64,000 nucleotides of DNA, taken from NCBI RefSeq assembly GCF_035582795.1, contig NC_134369.1, positions 61,442,001 to 61,506,000 on the forward strand, read 5' to 3'. How positions within the stretch are numbered: the first letter of the stretch is position 1; the number at the start of each line of letters is the position of its first letter. This document shows, one piece after another, positions 60,813 to 64,000 of this stretch. This DNA comes from Mycteria americana. Lineage: Eukaryota > Chordata > Aves > Ciconiiformes > Ciconiidae. The translations under genes and the position numbers were made by a program. The notes beneath the pieces are model-generated. The model was not told the DNA's origin. It did not search any database and saw nothing but the letters and a program-made list of their open reading frames with translations.

Positions 60813-62858
60813 GTAAATATTACTAAAATATGTAGTTTTTTTCCAGGCAAATTTGTCATGACTTTTGATGAGTGTTTTAGGTTTTTCTAGATGGTTATAA
60901 TTTTGACATGACAGGTGGTTGTGGAACTACTGCCCTGGTATTTGACAAAAAGTGGTTTTAAGACTTAAGATGCTTTTGAGGAAGTTAATTTTCTTTAGAG
61001 TAAATAAATACTTGTTTGCTACAGTCTTAAATATTCATCTATTTCCTTTTCGGTTATGAGGTGTACATCTATCTTATTTTCTAGTCTTATTGTGAGGTTT
61101 TGGGCTTGTCTTCTAGTTGCTCATTGCAGTTTCTATCGTTCTCTGTAATTCCCAGAGCTCTCCTCTCAAACTGTCAATGTTGGCATGTCAGTTATGTGTC
61201 ACTACTCTGTTATATTGTCAGGAGACCTTAGGCTTAATCAAAGGCTGCCAGTTGTTTTGTTGTGTGATTTCTTTTTATAGGTACACAATGGAGTGTTCCA
61301 TTTATGACTGATTGTTATGTTGTTGATGCTGATATTTTTTTTTCCTTCTGCATTGCTCTCTGTTTTGCCCACCAGCAAGGTGCAGTGACTTGAAAGGGGT
61401 CAATTACATCATTACTCACTCCCTTTCCCACATTAGTCCAGAAACTCAGAATTAATACATTTGCTTCATTTGGAAATCCACTGTTTAGGTGGATTCTGAA
61501 ATTTCCTTTAAAATCTTCATACCAGCCTGAATGTAAAATGCTACACTGAAAAGCTTATGTATTTCGGCCTCTAAACTACATGTCTTGATACTGAAATACA
61601 ATGTTTGAGAACAGAATACTTATCCAGCTTTACCATTTTTTCCCTCCCTGCAATGACTGTTGGGGGTAGGTGGGTGGGAATATTTAGTATACTCTTTCTG
61701 ATGCACTTCAGTGAGTTTTTGTATGTTTGTTGTGCAGAAAGATGCATGCTAGTGTCAAATTAATAAGATCATTAAAACTTGTAAACTTAAGTATTTTGGC
61801 AAATTCAGATAAAAGAGTGATTGAGTTTTGATGGAGGGAGCCTAGCTACTAGGAGGGATCTTAACTACTGGGAAAGCTTTTAGAATGAGATAAGAAATGT
61901 ATCGGTGTAGATGTTTACAATGATTTAAATAGATGTACTTTATTGTGATATGTTCTATCTTTACAATATATTGCTGTGATGTTAAAAAGAGTATTAGCTG
62001 GCTGTAATTTTAGTTCCTGTGCAATTGTAAGGGTCGTCATTATCAGCTTCTTTGCTGTGCATTAGTTGACTGGTTATTTTCTCAAGCCTCTGAATGACAA
62101 GCTGCTGAGACCAAAACTGATTTTCTTATTCCTTCTTCGTACTTCAGGATAGAGTGTAAAGCTCCCGTAGTTAATTAGTGGAGAGCTTTAAATGTTAACT
62201 GAAAATGTATATGCTGTTTTCTTTGTAATTTCTTTCTGTGTTTGCACATCTAGCTTTTTTTTTAACTTAAAATGTGGGTGACACGAATCTCAATAGGAGA
62301 ATATGTTGTCGTGTTCGTGCATTTTTCTTTTTCAGTTGTCTTTCCAGGTGGAATTCCCAATGAAAAGTACAGTTTACTTATATTATCTATGGTACTTAAT
62401 CATATGTGAGTAGGGGCGGAATGGGAAAGGGATTGGGAACGTGACTGGCACATATACTAGGATTGCCATTCCCAGTGGGCATTATTTAGCCTCCATACAA
62501 TTTTGAACACCTCAGTGCTTGACTCATTAACTTAATTAATAGAATAATTGCACACAAATAGTAATGTAGACTTTGCATTCTAATGTGGCTGGCTGTAATC
62601 GTGATGTACGTTAGCTGGTGCTTATATGAGCAGAAAGGAGGCTATTTGTTAACATAGTGAAGATTAGTAAATATAGAAATATTCTGGAACACACTGTTAA
62701 TACATTTTTAGGGTTTGTTTGGTTTTTTTTCTTTGAAGAAGGTTGTCTTCAATTTCCTTGTACATGTGTTTTAACATGGCTTTTTAAAAATCCCTTTCTA
62801 AACTATGAGTAGATTTGGAAATATGCTTGTTCATTTCATTTTTTTTTTTTTTCTCAAA

Positions 62859-62890
62859 ATGCATTTAATGCATATGCATTTAATGCAAAT
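62859..62890. repeat. 14-bp direct repeat ending in an octamer motif
   Basis: ATGCATTTAATGCA occurs at 62,859-62,872 and again at 62,874-62,887. The second copy runs into a perfect octamer, ATGCAAAT, at 62,883-62,890, a POU-domain factor site. A T-run precedes it. Function is unknown. Confidence 0.65.
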
Positions 62891-62957
62891 GACAGATTGT
62901 AAAGACTAGAAACTGTCTGCTATTCAAAGAACAGGGACAACACAAGCAGCAGCATCC

Positions 62958-63180
62958 CACAAATACTTTATTTATAGACATTTTTATAGCACTTAACTAA
63001 ATTCATGATGCCTTGGACTTCTATAGATAAAAAAGCACAACAGATCTTAATATTTACAAAAATGAACAAGTGTTTTTCCTGTCTTGCAGTCAGGGAAACA
63101 AGATTTCAGTTGAGTGAAGCAGTACAGCAAGTTTGAAAAGGGATTGAAATGATTCCTGGTATGCCAGGTCAGGATGCCCA
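62958..63180 (-). repeat. Possible MIR-like SINE, minus strand
   Basis: The strings atactttatttatagac and catgatgccttggacttc, then cagtcagggaaacaagattt, cagttgagtgaagcagtacagc and gattcctggtatgccaggtc, follow loosely the reverse complement of an amniote MIR (gggaaactgaggcacagag, gttaagtgacttgcac, tagaacccaggtgtcctg). It is strongly diverged. Confidence 0.35.
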
Positions 63181-63739
63181 TGCTAAAAGGGGGTGAAAGT
63201 GACTTAAGCTGATAACTTGTATCAGTTTAAAAATCTCAGCAATAGCCCATGAGCATGTAGTACTTGCAGAAGTACTAAATAGTAGCTGCAGCACACAGGT
63301 GACCTACTGAAGTCCTCTTCATTTAAATCTCAAAGAATCCCATCGTAGTTGTGTTTGAAAGCAAAGTCTGTCTTGCCTATTTTCCTGTCTCCAGCATTCC
63401 CACCAAGCAGATGTTTAGGGGAAGGAATACAAGATGATTTTTTTTGCATTACCCATGCCTTAGTTACTTGATGTAATACCAAAAGAGCCATGCTCCATAA
63501 GGAGAGAGGTCCATGTTGCTTCATATTTGCTGTGCGGTCAGTAGCTGATAAGAAGAGAGATTCAGAAACAGAGTAGATGTATGGTCTTCCATCCTGGTAT
63601 GCTTTTCTGTGAGCCAGTACGTGGCTTAGAAGGTTGCTTAGCTGGGGTGTTTTCATATTATTAATTATTTAAATGACTTCTTATATTGTCATCTGTAGAT
63701 TTCCTGCCCCTGGCCCAAGCCCTGCTTAATCTTCCCTAG

Positions 63740-63960
63740 CTGGGAGGATTTTCATTACTTTGATTGTCCTTCTCTGTTTCTGTGTTTTGTTCTCCTTTTC
63801 GTGAGGGAGGTACCAGAAATGCACACTATGTATGAGGTGAGGGCACCTCGTTGTTCTGTACCCTAATGCAATTATTCCAGTTGCACATATTGTTCACTTT
63901 TTGAACACTTAAGAAAAAGGCTAATATTATTAAGCTCCCATCTAACTTTAGTTTGTAACC
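63740..63960 (-). mobile_element. Ancient CR1/L3-like LINE fragment, minus strand
   Basis: The + strand reads ttcattactttgattgtcct, tctctgtttctgtgttttgt, then aggtaccagaaatgcacac, tatgtatgaggtgagggcac and ctaatgcaattattccag. This parallels the antisense of old CR1/L3 C-terminal coding sequence (tttgatcatccttgttgccc, tctctgtacctttt, then gaccagaactgcacacag, tattcaagatgagg). The insertion is very old and lies in intron 2. Confidence 0.5.
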
Positions 63961-64000
63961 TCTTAGTAAACATTAATGAATTAGACTAAATAGTTGCCAG

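Larger units (their letters stand above)
60813..64000 (+). other. Intron 2 of the PPP2R5C-like gene (partial)
   Basis: At least 3.2 kb of AT-rich intron continuing past the window edge. It holds old repeats at ~62.96-63.18 kb and ~63.74-63.96 kb and an octamer-bearing repeat at 62.86 kb. No other coding exon with good splice sites was recognised. Confidence 0.6.

Noticed and set aside
1-64000. tRNA, rRNA, CRISPR, microRNA cluster or a new multi-gene system
   Set aside because: No cloverleaf-like gene, regular spacer array, ribosomal sequence or gene cluster was recognised. Small hairpins seen (for example at 31,571 and 36,433) are too short or loop-poor to call as microRNA precursors.

Overview
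The window reads as nuclear DNA of a bird, most likely a neoavian. The evidence is three CR1 LINE copies ending in the 8-bp CR1 tail repeat, an ERV LTR of the kind abundant in birds, no mammalian SINEs, and an AT-rich intergenic background with two sharp GC-rich islands. Family names come from sequence patterns and memory, because no database search was possible.

Layout. Positions ~60-1480 are a CpG island with no convincing reading frame. From ~1.5 to ~58.3 kb I find no protein-coding gene. This span holds a young-looking 1.8-kb CR1 with a broken reverse transcriptase (~23.85-25.63 kb), a tail-to-tail pair of CR1 3' fragments (13.5-15.2 kb), a solo LTR with a perfect 5-bp target duplication (53,304-53,875), and a GC-rich block with imperfect 53-bp repeats (~54.0-54.6 kb). 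It also holds several very old repeats: a decayed CR1/L3-like copy, MIR-like CORE-SINE copies, and palindromic MITE-like elements of the kind shared by birds, turtles and crocodilians.

At ~58.33-59.65 kb lies a second CpG island with an E-box and a CCAAT box. It contains a short first coding exon (58,997-59,023), joined in phase to a second exon at 60,747-60,812. The predicted N-terminus, beginning MPNKNKKEK, matches what I remember of the long N-terminal isoform of the PP2A regulatory subunit B56-gamma (PPP2R5C). The rest of the gene runs off the right edge on the + strand.

If the gene is PPP2R5C, conserved vertebrate synteny places DIO3 and the end of the DLK1-DIO3 block next upstream. The left-hand CpG island could then flank DIO3 or its antisense transcript. 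No DIO3 coding sequence is visible, so this is inference. I see no operon-like, CRISPR, phage or otherwise new system here. The most useful points are the gene start, the island pair around a gene-free interval, the clean LTR insertion, the CR1 lesions, and some unexplained GC-rich and palindromic pieces.
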